Assembly: GCA_022842165.1 (NCBI GenBank)
Contig: JALHQC010000011.1
Span: 1 to 64,000, forward strand
Reading direction: 5' to 3'
Source: a bacterium
GTDB lineage: Bacteria; Pseudomonadota; Alphaproteobacteria; Rhizobiales; Aestuariivirgaceae
DNA length: 64,000 nt
The number at the start of each line of letters is the position of its first letter. The first letter of the stretch is position 1. Of this stretch, positions 27,680 to 36,736 are shown piece after piece. Both the position numbers and the translations under genes were made by a program. The notes beneath the pieces were generated by a model. It did no database searches and had not been told where the DNA came from. It worked only from the letters and a program-made list of their open reading frames with translations.

Positions 27680-28815
27680 CACGCGCAGAAACTCCTGAAT
27701 TCTCCTTCACCCTCCACGCGACCGATGGCGCCGCACGCCTCGGCACCGTGAACACGCTGCACGGCGCCATCCGCACGCCGGCCTTCATGCCGGTTGGCAC
27801 GGTTGGCACGGTAAAGGGCCTCTATCTCGACCAGGTGGAGGATACAGGCGCCGACATCATCCTCGGCAATACCTATCACCTGATGCTCAGGCCCGGCGCG
27901 GAGGAAGTGGCGAAGCTCGGCGGCCTTCACAAGTTCATCGGCTGGAAGCGCCCCATTCTCACCGACTCCGGCGGCTTCCAGATCATGTCGCTCTCCAAGA
28001 TCCGCAAGATCACCGAGCAGGCGGCGACCTTCCAGTCCCACATCGATGGGCGGAAGCATGAGTTGTCGCCCGAACGCGCCATGGAAATCCAGCGCCTGCT
28101 GGGCTCCGATATCCAGATGCAGCTCGACCAGTGCCTCGAATATCCGCACACCGAGAAAGACGCTGAGAAGGCGATGCAGCTTTCGCTCCGCTGGGCGGAT
28201 CGGTCCCGCAAGGCCTTCGGGAGTCAGCCGGGCAGGGGCAACTTCGGCATCGTGCAGGGCGGCATCAACGAGCGCCTGCGCCGGACGAGTGCGGAGGGCC
28301 TCAAATCCATCGGCTTCGAAGGCTACGCCATCGGCGGACTGGCGGTAGGCGAGGGCCAGGCGCTGATGCTGCAGGCGATTGAGTTCACCGAACCGCACTT
28401 GCCGAAGGATCGCCCGCGTTACCTGATGGGCGTCGGCACCCCGGAAGATATCCTCGAGTCGGTGGCGCGCGGCATCGACATGTTCGACTGCGTTCTCCCC
28501 ACGCGCTCCGGCCGCCACGGCCAGGCCTTCACCCGCTTCGGCAAGATCAACCTCCGCAATGCGAAGCATGCAACCGATACGCGCCCGCTCGATCCGGAAT
28601 CGCCATGCCCCGCGCTGTCGTGCTATTCCCGCGCCTATCTCCACCACCTCATGCGCTCGGGCGAGTTGCTGGGCATGATGCTCTTGTCCTGGGCCAACAT
28701 CGCCTATTACCAGTCGCTCATGCAGGGCATCCGCCAGTCGATTGCCGAGGGCCGCTTCGAGGCGTTCCGCGCCGAGACAAAGGAACAGTGGAAAAGGGGC
28801 GACGTTCCGGCATAA
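27676..28815 (+). CDS. tgt: Queuine tRNA-ribosyltransferase (tRNA-guanine transglycosylase), zinc site apparently lost
   Basis: 379 residues, normal size. Tgt swaps guanine for preQ1 at position 34 of GUN tRNAs. Catalytic parts are intact: [12 protein letters not shown] (general base Asp) and [17 protein letters not shown] (nucleophile Asp). The usual zinc signature C-x-C-x2-C before YSRAYLHHL is not there: the sequence is CPALSC (C311, C316), leaving only one Cys in a canonical position. The zinc His in the usual TEHN is Ala (SWAN, A340). It forms an ATGA-coupled operon with queA. Confidence 0.95.
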   Translation: MTRAETPEFSFTLHATDGAARLGTVNTLHGAIRTPAFMPVGTVGTVKGLYLDQVEDTGADIILGNTYHLMLRPGAEEVAKLGGLHKFIGWKRPILTDSGGFQIMSLSKIRKITEQAATFQSHIDGRKHELSPERAMEIQRLLGSDIQMQLDQCLEYPHTEKDAEKAMQLSLRWADRSRKAFGSQPGRGNFGIVQGGINERLRRTSAEGLKSIGFEGYAIGGLAVGEGQALMLQAIEFTEPHLPKDRPRYLMGVGTPEDILESVARGIDMFDCVLPTRSGRHGQAFTRFGKINLRNAKHATDTRPLDPESPCPALSCYSRAYLHHLMRSGELLGMMLLSWANIAYYQSLMQGIRQSIAEGRFEAFRAETKEQWKRGDVPA

Positions 28816-28847
28816 TCGCGCATCGAGATTCTGGGAGGGTAGAACCG

Positions 28848-29573
28848 ATGCAAATGTCTGATGAAGTGATTATTCCGGCCTCGCGCGAAACCGTGTGGCG
28901 CGCGCTGAACGATCCGCAGGTGCTGAAGCAGTGCATCCCGGGCTGCGAGTCGATCACCAAGCATTCCGACACCGAGATGGAAGCCAGGGTGACGATCAAG
29001 CTCGGCCCCGTGAAGGCAGGCTTCAAGGGCGCGGTCACTCTCTCCGACCTCGATCCGCCCAATGGTTACCGCATCTCGGGTGAGGGCAAGTCGATGATGG
29101 GCGGTGCCGCAGGCGGCGCCAATGTTCAGCTCACCAGCGTGCCGGAGGGCACGAAACTGTCCTACGATGTCGATGCCAATGTGACTGGCAAGATTGCCAG
29201 CCTCGCCGCCCGCTTCATCGACCCCACGGCCCGCATGCTGGCCGGCCAGTTCTTCGAGAAATTCGCCGAAATCGCTGCAAGTATGGAAGAGAAGGCTCCG
29301 GCAGCTGCACCTGCCATGGCGGCGGAAATGCCGGAGATTGCCCCCGCGCCTGTGAAGGTTGCCACCGCACCGAAGCCGAAGAAGCCTGCAGTGAAGTCCC
29401 CGGCCAAGAAGCCAACGGCGAAGAAGGCAGTTGCAAAAGCACCGGCAAAGAAGGCCACGCCGAAGAAGGTGGTCGCCAAGCCAGCTGCAAAGAAGCCTGC
29501 CGCGAAGAAGCCTGCAGCCAAGAAGCCAGCCGCGAAAAAGCCGGCCAAGAAAGCCGCAAAGAAGAAGCGTTGA
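28848..29573 (+). CDS. CoxG/SRPBCC-domain protein with histone-H1-like lysine-alanine tail
   Basis: 241 residues from ATG 28848 with GGGAGGGT seven bases upstream; the track's start lies inside tgt. Residues 1-150 are a CoxG-type SRPBCC domain (VWRALNDPQVLKQCIPGCESI; MGGAAGGANVQLTSVPEGTKLSYDVDANVTGKIASLAARFI). In CO-dehydrogenase operons CoxG is a membrane-associated accessory protein, but no cox genes are here. Residues about 150-241 are low complexity: a Pro/Ala stretch, then AKKP-type repeats ending AKKKR, as in eukaryotic H1 and bacterial H1-like proteins. The tail could bind nucleic acid or anionic membranes. Confidence 0.85.
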   Translation: MQMSDEVIIPASRETVWRALNDPQVLKQCIPGCESITKHSDTEMEARVTIKLGPVKAGFKGAVTLSDLDPPNGYRISGEGKSMMGGAAGGANVQLTSVPEGTKLSYDVDANVTGKIASLAARFIDPTARMLAGQFFEKFAEIAASMEEKAPAAAPAMAAEMPEIAPAPVKVATAPKPKKPAVKSPAKKPTAKKAVAKAPAKKATPKKVVAKPAAKKPAAKKPAAKKPAAKKPAKKAAKKKR

Positions 29574-29595
29574 GCCGATCAGGGCGGGGCGGAGG

Positions 29596-30411
29596 CTACT
29601 TTCCCGCGCCGCCCGTATGCTCGCCGTCCCGCGTCAGATAGTATGCCGCGAGGATGGGGATGAAGGTCACCGCGATCACGAAGATCGCCACCACATTGGT
29701 CACCGGCCTCTGGCGCGGGCGGATAAGCTCGTTCAGCATCCAGATCGGCAATGTCGCCTGCTGACCCGCAGTGAAGGTCGTGACGATCACCTCATCGAAC
29801 GACAAGGCAAAGGCCAGCATGCCGCCCGCCAGCAGGGCCGAGCCGATCTGCGGCAGCACCACATGCCGGAACGTCTGGAACCCGTCGGCGCCCAGATCCA
29901 TCGAAGCCTCGATCATGCTGCCGCTGGTACGCCGGAACCGCGCCAGCGCATTGTTGTAGACGACGACGATGCAAAATGTCGCGTGACCCAGCACGATGGT
30001 CCATGTCGAAAAGGGTATGTCCATCACGCTGAAGGCGGAACGGAGCGAGATGCCGGTGATGATGCCGGGCAATGCGATCGGCAGGATGAACAAGAGCGAG
30101 ATGTAGTCGCGCCCGAAAAATCGCGCGCGCGAAACGGCAGCCGCCGCGCAGGTGCCCAGCACCAGCGCAATCACCGTTGCGATCGACGCGACTTTCACAG
30201 ACAGCCAGATCGCGTTCCAGATGTCTTGGCGCTCCCACACCACCGAGAACCACTTGAGCGTATAGCCCGGCGGCGGAAACTGATAGCTCTTCTCCTCCGT
30301 CGTGAAGGCGTAGACAAAGATGATCAGCAGCGGCACGTGCAGGAACAAGAGCCCGCCGATGGCCGTCGCCTTCAAGGCCCAGGGTGCGGACCGCGTCCCG
30401 TCAGAGCGCAT
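29596..30411 (-). CDS. ABC transporter permease, PotC-like (polyamine type)
   Basis: 271 residues with six helices and the EAA loop [27 protein letters not shown]. Similar to spermidine/putrescine permease PotC. It is the last gene of the potD-A-B-C-ordered operon and overlaps the PotB-like gene by 11 bases. Confidence 0.9.
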   Translation of the reverse strand: MRSDGTRSAPWALKATAIGGLLFLHVPLLIIFVYAFTTEEKSYQFPPPGYTLKWFSVVWERQDIWNAIWLSVKVASIATVIALVLGTCAAAAVSRARFFGRDYISLLFILPIALPGIITGISLRSAFSVMDIPFSTWTIVLGHATFCIVVVYNNALARFRRTSGSMIEASMDLGADGFQTFRHVVLPQIGSALLAGGMLAFALSFDEVIVTTFTAGQQATLPIWMLNELIRPRQRPVTNVVAIFVIAVTFIPILAAYYLTRDGEHTGGAGK

Positions 30412-31354
30412 CGAACGCCCCCGTGCGCTTGGCGATCGAGAGATAGATCAGCATGATGATGATCGGCACGACCGTGAAGGCAGCTGCGAGCGGAATGTTC
30501 CCCGCTGTGCCCTGCAGGGTATAGACGGCCTGCCCGAGAAAATACGTCGACGTCCCCACGATCTGCGGAATGATGTAGTCGCCCAGCGTCAGCGAGAATG
30601 TGAAGATCGATCCGGCGATGAGGCCGGGCAGCGCCAGCGGAAAGATCACCGTGCTGAAGGTCTGCCGCGGTTCCGCGCCAAGATCGGCCGAGGCCTCGAT
30701 CAGATTGCCGGGTACCCGCTCAAGTGCCGCTTGCGTCGGCAGGATCATGAACGGCAGCCACACATAGCAGAACACTAGGAATGTCCCGATATAGCTGATC
30801 GAAAGCGACGGTCCGCCGATGACCGGGATCGACAGGATGAGATCGAGCAACCAGGTCAGGTGCGTCTGTTCCGCCATCCAGCTGATGATGCCCTCCTTGG
30901 CGAGGATCAGTTTCCACGCATAGACCTTGACGAGATAGCTTGACCACAGCGGCAGCATGATCATCAGGTAGAACAGCGCCTTCCACTTTCCTTTCGCATA
31001 GCGCGCCGCGTAATAGGAAATGGGAAACGCCATCGCCGCGCACGCAATCGTCACTGCAATCGCCATCACCACCGAGCGGATGATGACGTCCATGTTCGAC
31101 AGACGGAACAACTCGGCATAGGTCGCGAGCGTGAATTCGTAGACGATGAAGCCGGAAAATTCGTCGATCGAATAGAAGCTGTGCAGCAGCAGCGCGAACA
31201 GCGATCCGAGATAGACGATGCCGAGCCAAAGAAGAGGCGGCGCCAGCAGCAACGCCAGAAACCACATCGGCTTCCGGAACAATGCATCCGAGATGCGCCT
31301 GAGCAGGCCGCCCCCGAAGTCGACAGCCGCGGTTCCGGCCGCCGTCACGCTCAC
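30401..31354 (-). CDS. ABC transporter permease, PotB-like (polyamine type)
   Basis: 317 residues, inner-membrane, about six helices, EAA loop [27 protein letters not shown]. Partner of the PotC-like permease. Start and stop overlap both neighbours (4 and 11 bases), a tight operon. Confidence 0.9.
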   Translation of the reverse strand: MSVTAAGTAAVDFGGGLLRRISDALFRKPMWFLALLLAPPLLWLGIVYLGSLFALLLHSFYSIDEFSGFIVYEFTLATYAELFRLSNMDVIIRSVVMAIAVTIACAAMAFPISYYAARYAKGKWKALFYLMIMLPLWSSYLVKVYAWKLILAKEGIISWMAEQTHLTWLLDLILSIPVIGGPSLSISYIGTFLVFCYVWLPFMILPTQAALERVPGNLIEASADLGAEPRQTFSTVIFPLALPGLIAGSIFTFSLTLGDYIIPQIVGTSTYFLGQAVYTLQGTAGNIPLAAAFTVVPIIIMLIYLSIAKRTGAFDAL

Positions 31355-32367
31355 CGTTCGCCCTCCATCACATGGAAGGCATCCGCACTCCAGTGCAGCG
31401 TCAGCGTTTCGCCATCCGCCACTCTGCCGAAAGAGGAGGGTGCGGTCACATTGACCTGGTGTCCCTCAGCCGTCACCGTGTTGAGCCGCGTCGATGCGCC
31501 CTGGTAATGAACGGCCTTCACCGTCACCGCCGCTTTCAGCTGTCCCTTTGGCGCCGCAGCATTTCCGCGCAACAAGGTGATTTTCTCGGGCCTGAGGCTC
31601 GCCCACCGCTCCGGCCCTCCGGAGGCTTTCGTGAAGGCGGGCGACAGCACGTTCGACGATCCCACGAAGTCGGCCACGAAACGTGTTTGCGGCCGTTCGT
31701 AGATGTCCTCCGGCGTTCCCACCTGCACGATCTTCCCCTCGTTGAAAATCGCCACACGGTCCGCCATCGACAACGCCTCGCCCTGGTCATGCGTCACGAA
31801 GACGAAGGTGATGCCAAGGTTGCGCTGCAGCGTCTTCAGTTCCACCTGCATCTGCTCGCGAAGCTTCAGGTCCAGCGCGCCGAGCGGTTCGTCCAGTAGC
31901 AAGACTTTTGGCTGGTTGACGAGCGCGCGTGCCAGCGCCACCCGTTGCCGTTGCCCACCCGAGAGCTGCGAGGGCCGCCGCCCGCCAAAGCCCGACAGCG
32001 CGACGAGTGCCAGTGCTTCTTCAGCCTTCGCATCGCGCTTCGGCTTGTCGACACCCTTCACCATCAACCCGTATCCGACGTTTGCGAGAACCGTCATGTG
32101 CGGGAACAGCGCATAGTCCTGGAACACCGTGTTCACGTTGCGCCGGTAGGGTGGAACGCCCTCCGCCGTCGCCCCAAAAATCTCGATGTGGCCGGAAGTC
32201 GGCTGCTCGAACCCGGCGATCAGCCGCAGGCACGTCGTCTTGCCGGATCCCGAAGGTCCGAGCATGGCGAAGAATTCACCCTCTGCGATGTCGAGCGAGA
32301 CATCGTCCACGGCGCGCACGCTGCCAAAGTGCCGGCTCACATGCTGGAAACTGACGGCTGTTGTCAT
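31351..32367 (-). CDS. ABC transporter ATP-binding protein, PotA-like
   Basis: 338 residues. Walker A GPSGSGKTTCLRL, signature LSGGQRQRVALARAL, Walker B VLLLDEPLGALD, then a C-terminal TOBE regulatory domain (residues about 275-335). It energises the PotB/PotC permeases. A palindromic element lies between it and the upstream solute-binding protein gene. Confidence 0.93.
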   Translation of the reverse strand: MTTAVSFQHVSRHFGSVRAVDDVSLDIAEGEFFAMLGPSGSGKTTCLRLIAGFEQPTSGHIEIFGATAEGVPPYRRNVNTVFQDYALFPHMTVLANVGYGLMVKGVDKPKRDAKAEEALALVALSGFGGRRPSQLSGGQRQRVALARALVNQPKVLLLDEPLGALDLKLREQMQVELKTLQRNLGITFVFVTHDQGEALSMADRVAIFNEGKIVQVGTPEDIYERPQTRFVADFVGSSNVLSPAFTKASGGPERWASLRPEKITLLRGNAAAPKGQLKAAVTVKAVHYQGASTRLNTVTAEGHQVNVTAPSSFGRVADGETLTLHWSADAFHVMEGER

Positions 32368-32390
32368 TGAAATGCTCTGGCGCCAAGGAC

Positions 32391-32478
32391 TGTCATTGCC
32401 GGACTAACTCCGGCAACCCATTGTTCAACTGGCGCGCCCGTTGAAACATGGGCCCCCGGGACACGCCCGGGGATGACA
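32391..32478. repeat. 88-bp nested palindromic element between potA-like and potD-like genes
   Basis: The segment is bounded by TGTCAT and ATGACA. Inside are two perfect hairpins, TTGCCGGA-N5-TCCGGCAA (32396-32416) and CCCCGGG-N5-CCCGGGG (32454-32472). The interval between them is itself an imperfect inverted repeat (CCCATTGTTCAAC against GTTGAAACATGGG). The whole can fold as a cloverleaf-like cruciform, as in REP/BIME or MITE-like elements. It may adjust the ratio of binding protein to transporter by stabilising or terminating the transcript. Confidence 0.75.
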
Positions 32479-32497
32479 TCATGTGCAAGACCTGAAC

Positions 32498-33658
32498 TCA
32501 GCGCCCGCCCAGCACCGCGATCATGTCGGTGACCCAGCGGTAGTAGGGCACGCAGCCGGCCGATTGCGATTCGCACTTGGCAACAGGGGTGCGCCAGAAG
32601 TGGATCTTCTCGAAATTGTTGAAGCCGTTCGTCTCGCAACCTGCATCGGTCAGCAATGCATTGCCCTTGCATGCAGCGGGTACCGACGGCACGGAGCCAA
32701 ACCACGCCGCAAGGTCGCCCTGCAGCTTCGGATTGATCGAGTGCTCGAGCCACATATAGGCACAGTTCGGATGCGCGGCATCCACATGCATCATCGTGGT
32801 GTCGGCCCAGCCCGTTGCACCCTCCTCGGGAATGGTCGACGCGATGGGTTGCTTGTCAGCCTGCAGCAGGTTGACCTGGAACGGCCAGGATGACGATGCA
32901 GCAACGCCTTCGTTCTTGAAGTCGTCGATCTGAACCATGGCATCGTGCCAGTAGCGGCCAACGAGGGTACGCTGGGCACGAAGCAGGTCGAGCGCTGCCT
33001 TGTACTGTTCTTCCGTCAGCTCGTATGGATCCTTGATGCCGAGTTCGGGCTTCTTGTGCATCAGGTAGAGCGCCGCATCGGCAATATAGATCGGGCCGTC
33101 GAAGGCCTGGACACGGCCCTTGTTGGACTTGCCGTCCGGCAGGTTCTGTTCCTCGAACACGACCGACCAGCTCTTCGGCGCTTCCTTGAACACGTTCGTA
33201 TTGTAGGCCAGCACGTTGGCGCCCCACTGATAGGGCACGCCATAGTGAACGCCGCCCACCGTATGCCACGGTGCATTTTGCAGGCGCTCGTCCACCGTCT
33301 TCCAGGAGGGGATCAGCTCAGGATTGATCGGCTGCACGCGCTTGCCCGAGATGAGCCGCAGCGAGGCATCGCCCGATGCGGTGACGAGGTCGAAGCCGCC
33401 CTCGTTCATCAGCGCCACCATTTCGTCGGAGGTGCCCGCCGTCTTGATGTTCACCTTGCACTGGGTCTTGGCTTCGAAATCCGTCACCCAGTCGAAGTTC
33501 TTGTCGGTCTGGCCGCGCTCGATATAGCCGGGCCATGCCACGATATCGACCTGGCCTTCGCCGGCGCCGAGTTCCTTCTTCATCTCCTGCGCGGTGGCAA
33601 TTCCCGCCGCTGCGGCCAGCGCCGCAATAGAAACGATTGCGCGTTTCATGAATGTCAT
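32498..33658 (-). CDS. ABC transporter solute-binding protein, PotD/PotF-like
   Basis: 386 residues. Signal peptide with cleavage near GIATAQE. The mature part has the family-1 binding-protein layout (VDIVAWPGYIERGQ; YGVPYQWGANVLAYNTNVF; TGWADTTMMHVDAAHPNCAYMWL), closest to polyamine-binding proteins. It is first in the operon and divergent from an amidohydrolase. Polyamine is the likely substrate class, but the divergent purine-type deaminase leaves other cations possible. Confidence 0.88.
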   Translation of the reverse strand: MTFMKRAIVSIAALAAAAGIATAQEMKKELGAGEGQVDIVAWPGYIERGQTDKNFDWVTDFEAKTQCKVNIKTAGTSDEMVALMNEGGFDLVTASGDASLRLISGKRVQPINPELIPSWKTVDERLQNAPWHTVGGVHYGVPYQWGANVLAYNTNVFKEAPKSWSVVFEEQNLPDGKSNKGRVQAFDGPIYIADAALYLMHKKPELGIKDPYELTEEQYKAALDLLRAQRTLVGRYWHDAMVQIDDFKNEGVAASSSWPFQVNLLQADKQPIASTIPEEGATGWADTTMMHVDAAHPNCAYMWLEHSINPKLQGDLAAWFGSVPSVPAACKGNALLTDAGCETNGFNNFEKIHFWRTPVAKCESQSAGCVPYYRWVTDMIAVLGGR

Positions 33659-33784
33659 GATGTTGCTTCTCCCTGTGGGCTCCCATGCTGGAATCCGTCT
33701 TGGCTTCCGCTAGCCGCCCGTGCATCTATTGTGAACAGAATTGCGGGGCAGTTTCAACCCCCGGTCATTTGCAGGGAAGAAATC

Positions 33785-35116
33785 ATGGGAAGCCTGTACC
33801 TGAAATCGCCGCTGGCCTGTCTGGCAGGGGATGCAGCCGGCGGAATCGTCCTGCGCGACGGCATCATTGCCGAACTCGTGCCCTCCGGCGGCAGGCCCTC
33901 ACAGCCGGTCGATGAGATCTTCGATGCCTCCCGCCATGTCGTGCTGCCGGGCCTCGTCAACACCCATCACCACTTCTACCAGACGCTCACCCGCGCCCAC
34001 CCGCAGGCGATCAACAAGAAGCTGTTTGACTGGCTCAAGGCGCTATATCCCGTGTGGTCACGGCTGACACCACGGTCGATGCGCCTCGCCACCCGGCTTG
34101 CCCTCACCGAACTCCTGATGTCGGGCGTCACCACCACGTCCGATCATCATTACTTGTTCCCCGCCGATCTCGATGACGCGATGGACATTCAGGTGGAAGA
34201 GGCTCGCAAGCTCGGCATCCGCATGATGGTCACGCGGGGGTCCATGAACCTCTCGGAGAAGGATGGCGGCCTGCCGCCCGACAGCGTGGTGCAGGACGAA
34301 GATGAGATCCTCGCCGATTGCGAGCGTGTCATCGGCAAGTATCATGAGCGCGGCGATGGCGCGATGATCCAGGTGGCGCTGGCACCGTGTTCGCCCTTCA
34401 CCGTTACCAAGTCGCTGATGTGCGCCTGTGGCGCGCTCGCCGAGAAGCATGATTGCCGCCTCCACACTCATCTGGCCGAAACCCATGACGAGGACCAGTT
34501 CTGCCGGTCCGTCTTCGGCATGAGCCCTCTCGACTATCTCGACGAGGTCGGCTGGCTCAACGACCGCACCTGGCTCGCCCATGGCATCCATTTTTCCAGC
34601 AGCGACATCGCGCGGCTTGGCAAGCACGGGGTAGGTGTCTGCCATTGCCCCACCTCGAATATGGTCCTGGCATCGGGGCAGTGCCGCACGAGAGAGCTTG
34701 AGGCCGCAGGCTCACCCGTAGGCCTCGGCGTCGATGGCTCGGCCTCGAGCGACTCCTCGAACCTCATGGAGGGCGTCCGCCACGCCCTGATGATCAACCG
34801 GCTGACCTATGATGCGACCATCACCCATCTCGATGCACTGCGCTGGGCAACGCAAGGCTCGGCCCGCTGCCTTGGCCGTTCGGATATTGGAGAGATCGCC
34901 GTTGGCAAGCAGGCCGATCTCGCCATGTTCACCCTCGATGAATTGCGCTTTTCGGGCGCGGGCGACCCTGTTGCCGCGCTCGTCCTCTGCGGCGCCCACC
35001 GGGCAGACCGCGTGATGGTGGCAGGCCAGTGGCGCGTCGTCGACGGCATGCCGGTTGGTATCGATATTGCCCGGCTCCGCGCCGAACATGGCGCCGCCGC
35101 ACAAGCTTTTCTGTAA
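33785..35116 (+). CDS. Amidohydrolase, 8-oxoguanine deaminase/AtzB-like
   Basis: 443 residues from ATG 33785 with GGGAAG upstream; the track's long extension crosses the divergent potD gene and is spurious. TIM-barrel amidohydrolase with LPGLVNTHHHFYQTLTRA, HTHLAETHDED, a His in LAHGIHF and metal Asp in GVDGSASSDSSNL. The HHHFYQTLTRA start closely recalls 8-oxoguanine deaminases and hydroxyatrazine hydrolases of the same subgroup. It is followed by an alpha/beta hydrolase ten bases later, probably one operon. Confidence 0.85.
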   Translation: MGSLYLKSPLACLAGDAAGGIVLRDGIIAELVPSGGRPSQPVDEIFDASRHVVLPGLVNTHHHFYQTLTRAHPQAINKKLFDWLKALYPVWSRLTPRSMRLATRLALTELLMSGVTTTSDHHYLFPADLDDAMDIQVEEARKLGIRMMVTRGSMNLSEKDGGLPPDSVVQDEDEILADCERVIGKYHERGDGAMIQVALAPCSPFTVTKSLMCACGALAEKHDCRLHTHLAETHDEDQFCRSVFGMSPLDYLDEVGWLNDRTWLAHGIHFSSSDIARLGKHGVGVCHCPTSNMVLASGQCRTRELEAAGSPVGLGVDGSASSDSSNLMEGVRHALMINRLTYDATITHLDALRWATQGSARCLGRSDIGEIAVGKQADLAMFTLDELRFSGAGDPVAALVLCGAHRADRVMVAGQWRVVDGMPVGIDIARLRAEHGAAAQAFL

Positions 35117-35125
35117 GGAACCCCG

Positions 35126-35935
35126 ATGGACATCGCCGCCGAATACAACAACCGCGAACTCGTGCCGGATCATCCGCGCATCATTCTCGACTGGCACGCC
35201 GATGCCAAGGCCTACCGCGAAGCTGCCCGCAGCGAGCTCGACATCGCCTATGGCGCGAAGCCCCGCAACAGGCTGGACCTTTTCCATGCGGCAGAGGGCG
35301 GCAATGGCCCGATCATCGTCTTCATCCATGGCGGGTATTGGCGGAGCTTCGACAAATCCGTCTTCAGCCACATGGCGGCTGGCGCCAATGCCAATGGCTT
35401 GGCCGTGGTGGTCCCGAGCTACACGCTCTGCCCGGAAGCCTCGATTGCCGATATCATCGACGAGCTGCGCCAGTGCCTGTTGTTCCTGCACCGCCAGTAT
35501 CGCCGCCCACTGGTCGTTGCGGGACATTCCGCAGGTGGTCACCTCGCGGCCTGCATGGCGGCCACCGGCTGGACCCATTATGGAGCGCCCGCCGATATGA
35601 TCCACTCGGGCTTTTCGATCAGCGGCATTTTCGACATGCGACCATTGATGGCAACGCCCTTCAACGATGATCTGAAGCTTGACGCCGTCAGCGCCCAGGT
35701 CACCAGCCCGCTGTTCTGGCCGGTGCCTCACAAGCTGCCTTTTGACAGCTGGGTCGGGGCTGAGGAAAGCTTCGAATTCCGCCGCCAGGCCCGCTCCCTT
35801 GCCGCCGCCTGGACGGGGCTGGGCCTCGCATCAGACTATCAGGAGGTGCCGGGGGAAAACCATTTCTCGGTTCCAAACGCGCTGGCGCTGCCAGACAGCC
35901 TGGTGACCCGCCGCCTGGTGGAACTCGCCCGCTGA
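35126..35935 (+). CDS. Alpha/beta hydrolase, arylformamidase-like esterase
   Basis: 269 residues, no signal peptide. The oxyanion motif FIHGGYW, nucleophile elbow GHSAGGH and a C-terminal ENHF His give a complete hydrolase. HGGYW near the N terminus is typical of kynurenine-formamidase-like enzymes, but no kynurenine genes are nearby. It is paired with the upstream amidohydrolase; the two may act in sequence on a heterocyclic substrate. Confidence 0.83.
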   Translation: MDIAAEYNNRELVPDHPRIILDWHADAKAYREAARSELDIAYGAKPRNRLDLFHAAEGGNGPIIVFIHGGYWRSFDKSVFSHMAAGANANGLAVVVPSYTLCPEASIADIIDELRQCLLFLHRQYRRPLVVAGHSAGGHLAACMAATGWTHYGAPADMIHSGFSISGIFDMRPLMATPFNDDLKLDAVSAQVTSPLFWPVPHKLPFDSWVGAEESFEFRRQARSLAAAWTGLGLASDYQEVPGENHFSVPNALALPDSLVTRRLVELAR

Positions 35936-35962
35936 CCGCCACGTTCCTTCTGGCACGGCCTC

Positions 35963-36177
35963 TGCAACGGATGTTGCAATCGGGCTTCACGCGTCCCAGG
36001 GAGGTACAGATGGCGAGGAAATTGGTCAGGATCGGTGGGCTTTACCTCGCCTACGAGATCATTTCGACAGCGGGAATTCTTGCGCTGTTAGGCTGGGGCA
36101 TCAACGTTCCGGGTTTCTGATCCACAAAATTTCATTCAGATGGTCAAATATTGTTGCGGCGCGCAACAATTGTTGCA
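35963..36177. repeat. Repeated GTTGCA dyads around a tiny ORF
   Basis: TGCAAC-GGAT-GTTGCA (35963-35978) lies before the 36-codon ORF. TTGTTGC-N5-GCAACAA (36151-36169) followed by another TTGTTGCA (36170-36177) lies before the DUF2934 gene. The shared core suggests one regulator for both small genes. Confidence 0.45.
36010..36120 (+). CDS. Small membrane protein, 36 residues
   Basis: Not in the ORF track. ATG 36010 has a near-perfect AGGGAGG five bases upstream. The product is a single predicted helix (YLAYEIISTAGILALLGWGI) with a positively charged N terminus (MARKLVRI), as in small inner-membrane proteins. Function unknown. Confidence 0.6.
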   Translation: MARKLVRIGGLYLAYEIISTAGILALLGWGINVPGF

Positions 36178-36227
36178 TTGCACAAGAACCTGAGGTAAGG
36201 CGGAATCATCCACAAGAGGTGATTCCC

Positions 36228-36473
36228 ATGACCGCCAATTCGCTGCCCGCCTCTGAAGATCGTGTCCGCGCCATCGCCCACAAGCTCTGGGTAGACGAGG
36301 GCATGCCCGAGGGCCGCGCCGAGGCCCACTGGCTCCAGGCCATGGAAATTGCCGGTGCCGAGTCCCTTGCAGCCCTGAAAGCCGCGGCGATGCCAAAGGC
36401 CGCCGCGCCTGTAGTGAAGAAAAAGCCAGCCGCCGCAGCCGCCAGGAAGTCCTCTCCCAGCAAGCGCGGCTGA
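36228..36473 (+). CDS. DUF2934 domain protein with basic tail
   Basis: 81 residues from ATG 36228, with AGAGGTGAT upstream. RVRAIAHKLWVDEGMPEGRAEAHWLQAMEIA matches the DUF2934 pattern, a short domain frequent in Rhizobiales with unknown role. The C terminus is Lys/Ala-rich (KKKPAAAAARKSSPSKRG), like the CoxG-type protein upstream, and may bind nucleic acid. Confidence 0.8.
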   Translation: MTANSLPASEDRVRAIAHKLWVDEGMPEGRAEAHWLQAMEIAGAESLAALKAAAMPKAAAPVVKKKPAAAAARKSSPSKRG

Positions 36474-36736
36474 CGCGTTTCACGACGATCCCCTTATTAT
36501 TGTAGTATCGGAACGCCAGCGTTATACGCTGTTGAAGACGATGACCGTGGCATGTAGCCACCTTGGCCATGGCGGCACTTCGGCCCGGCAAGCCCTCAGA
36601 CTGCCTGAATCTCGCGCTTCATTGCCAGTTTGAAGAAACTATTTTCCGTGATCCGCCGTTGTCCCTGGCGTCTTGCCGGAAAATCGCCGCGAATTGCCTC
36701 TCCCATTTCGTCTCGAACCAACTATATAATCGATCC
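36474..36736 (+). other. Intergenic region before clpS
   Basis: 263 bp with no convincing gene. It holds a small hairpin CAGCG-N5-CGCTG (36517-36531), a GGAAC (36510-36514) that is a partial fit to an alphaproteobacterial EcfG promoter (GGAAC-N16-GTT), and the clpS -10 box at its end. The ORF-track extension of clpS across it has no family similarity. Confidence 0.5.
36725..36730 (+). promoter_or_regulatory. TATAAT -10 box placed for a leaderless clpS transcript
   Basis: A perfect TATAAT ends six bases before the clpS ATG, and no Shine-Dalgarno sequence precedes the ATG. Normal -10 to start spacing would begin the mRNA at or next to the ATG. No good -35 is seen at 17 bp. Confidence 0.5.

Noticed and set aside
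28848-29573. A CO-dehydrogenase operon suggested by the CoxG domain
   Set aside because: No coxL, coxM, coxS or other molybdenum hydroxylase gene occurs near; the moa/moe genes are 28 kb away in the trp operon.
32945-33784. N-terminal extension of the amidohydrolase ORF to 723 residues
   Set aside because: It lies antisense to the potD-like gene and lacks family features; the ATG at 33785 has a ribosome-binding site and begins the conserved domain.
36510-36534. Possible EcfG (general stress sigma factor) promoter GGAAC-N16-GTT
   Set aside because: Spacing and -10 bases are only a partial match, and it is 200 bp from clpS with a hairpin inside. Kept only as a remark in the intergenic entry.
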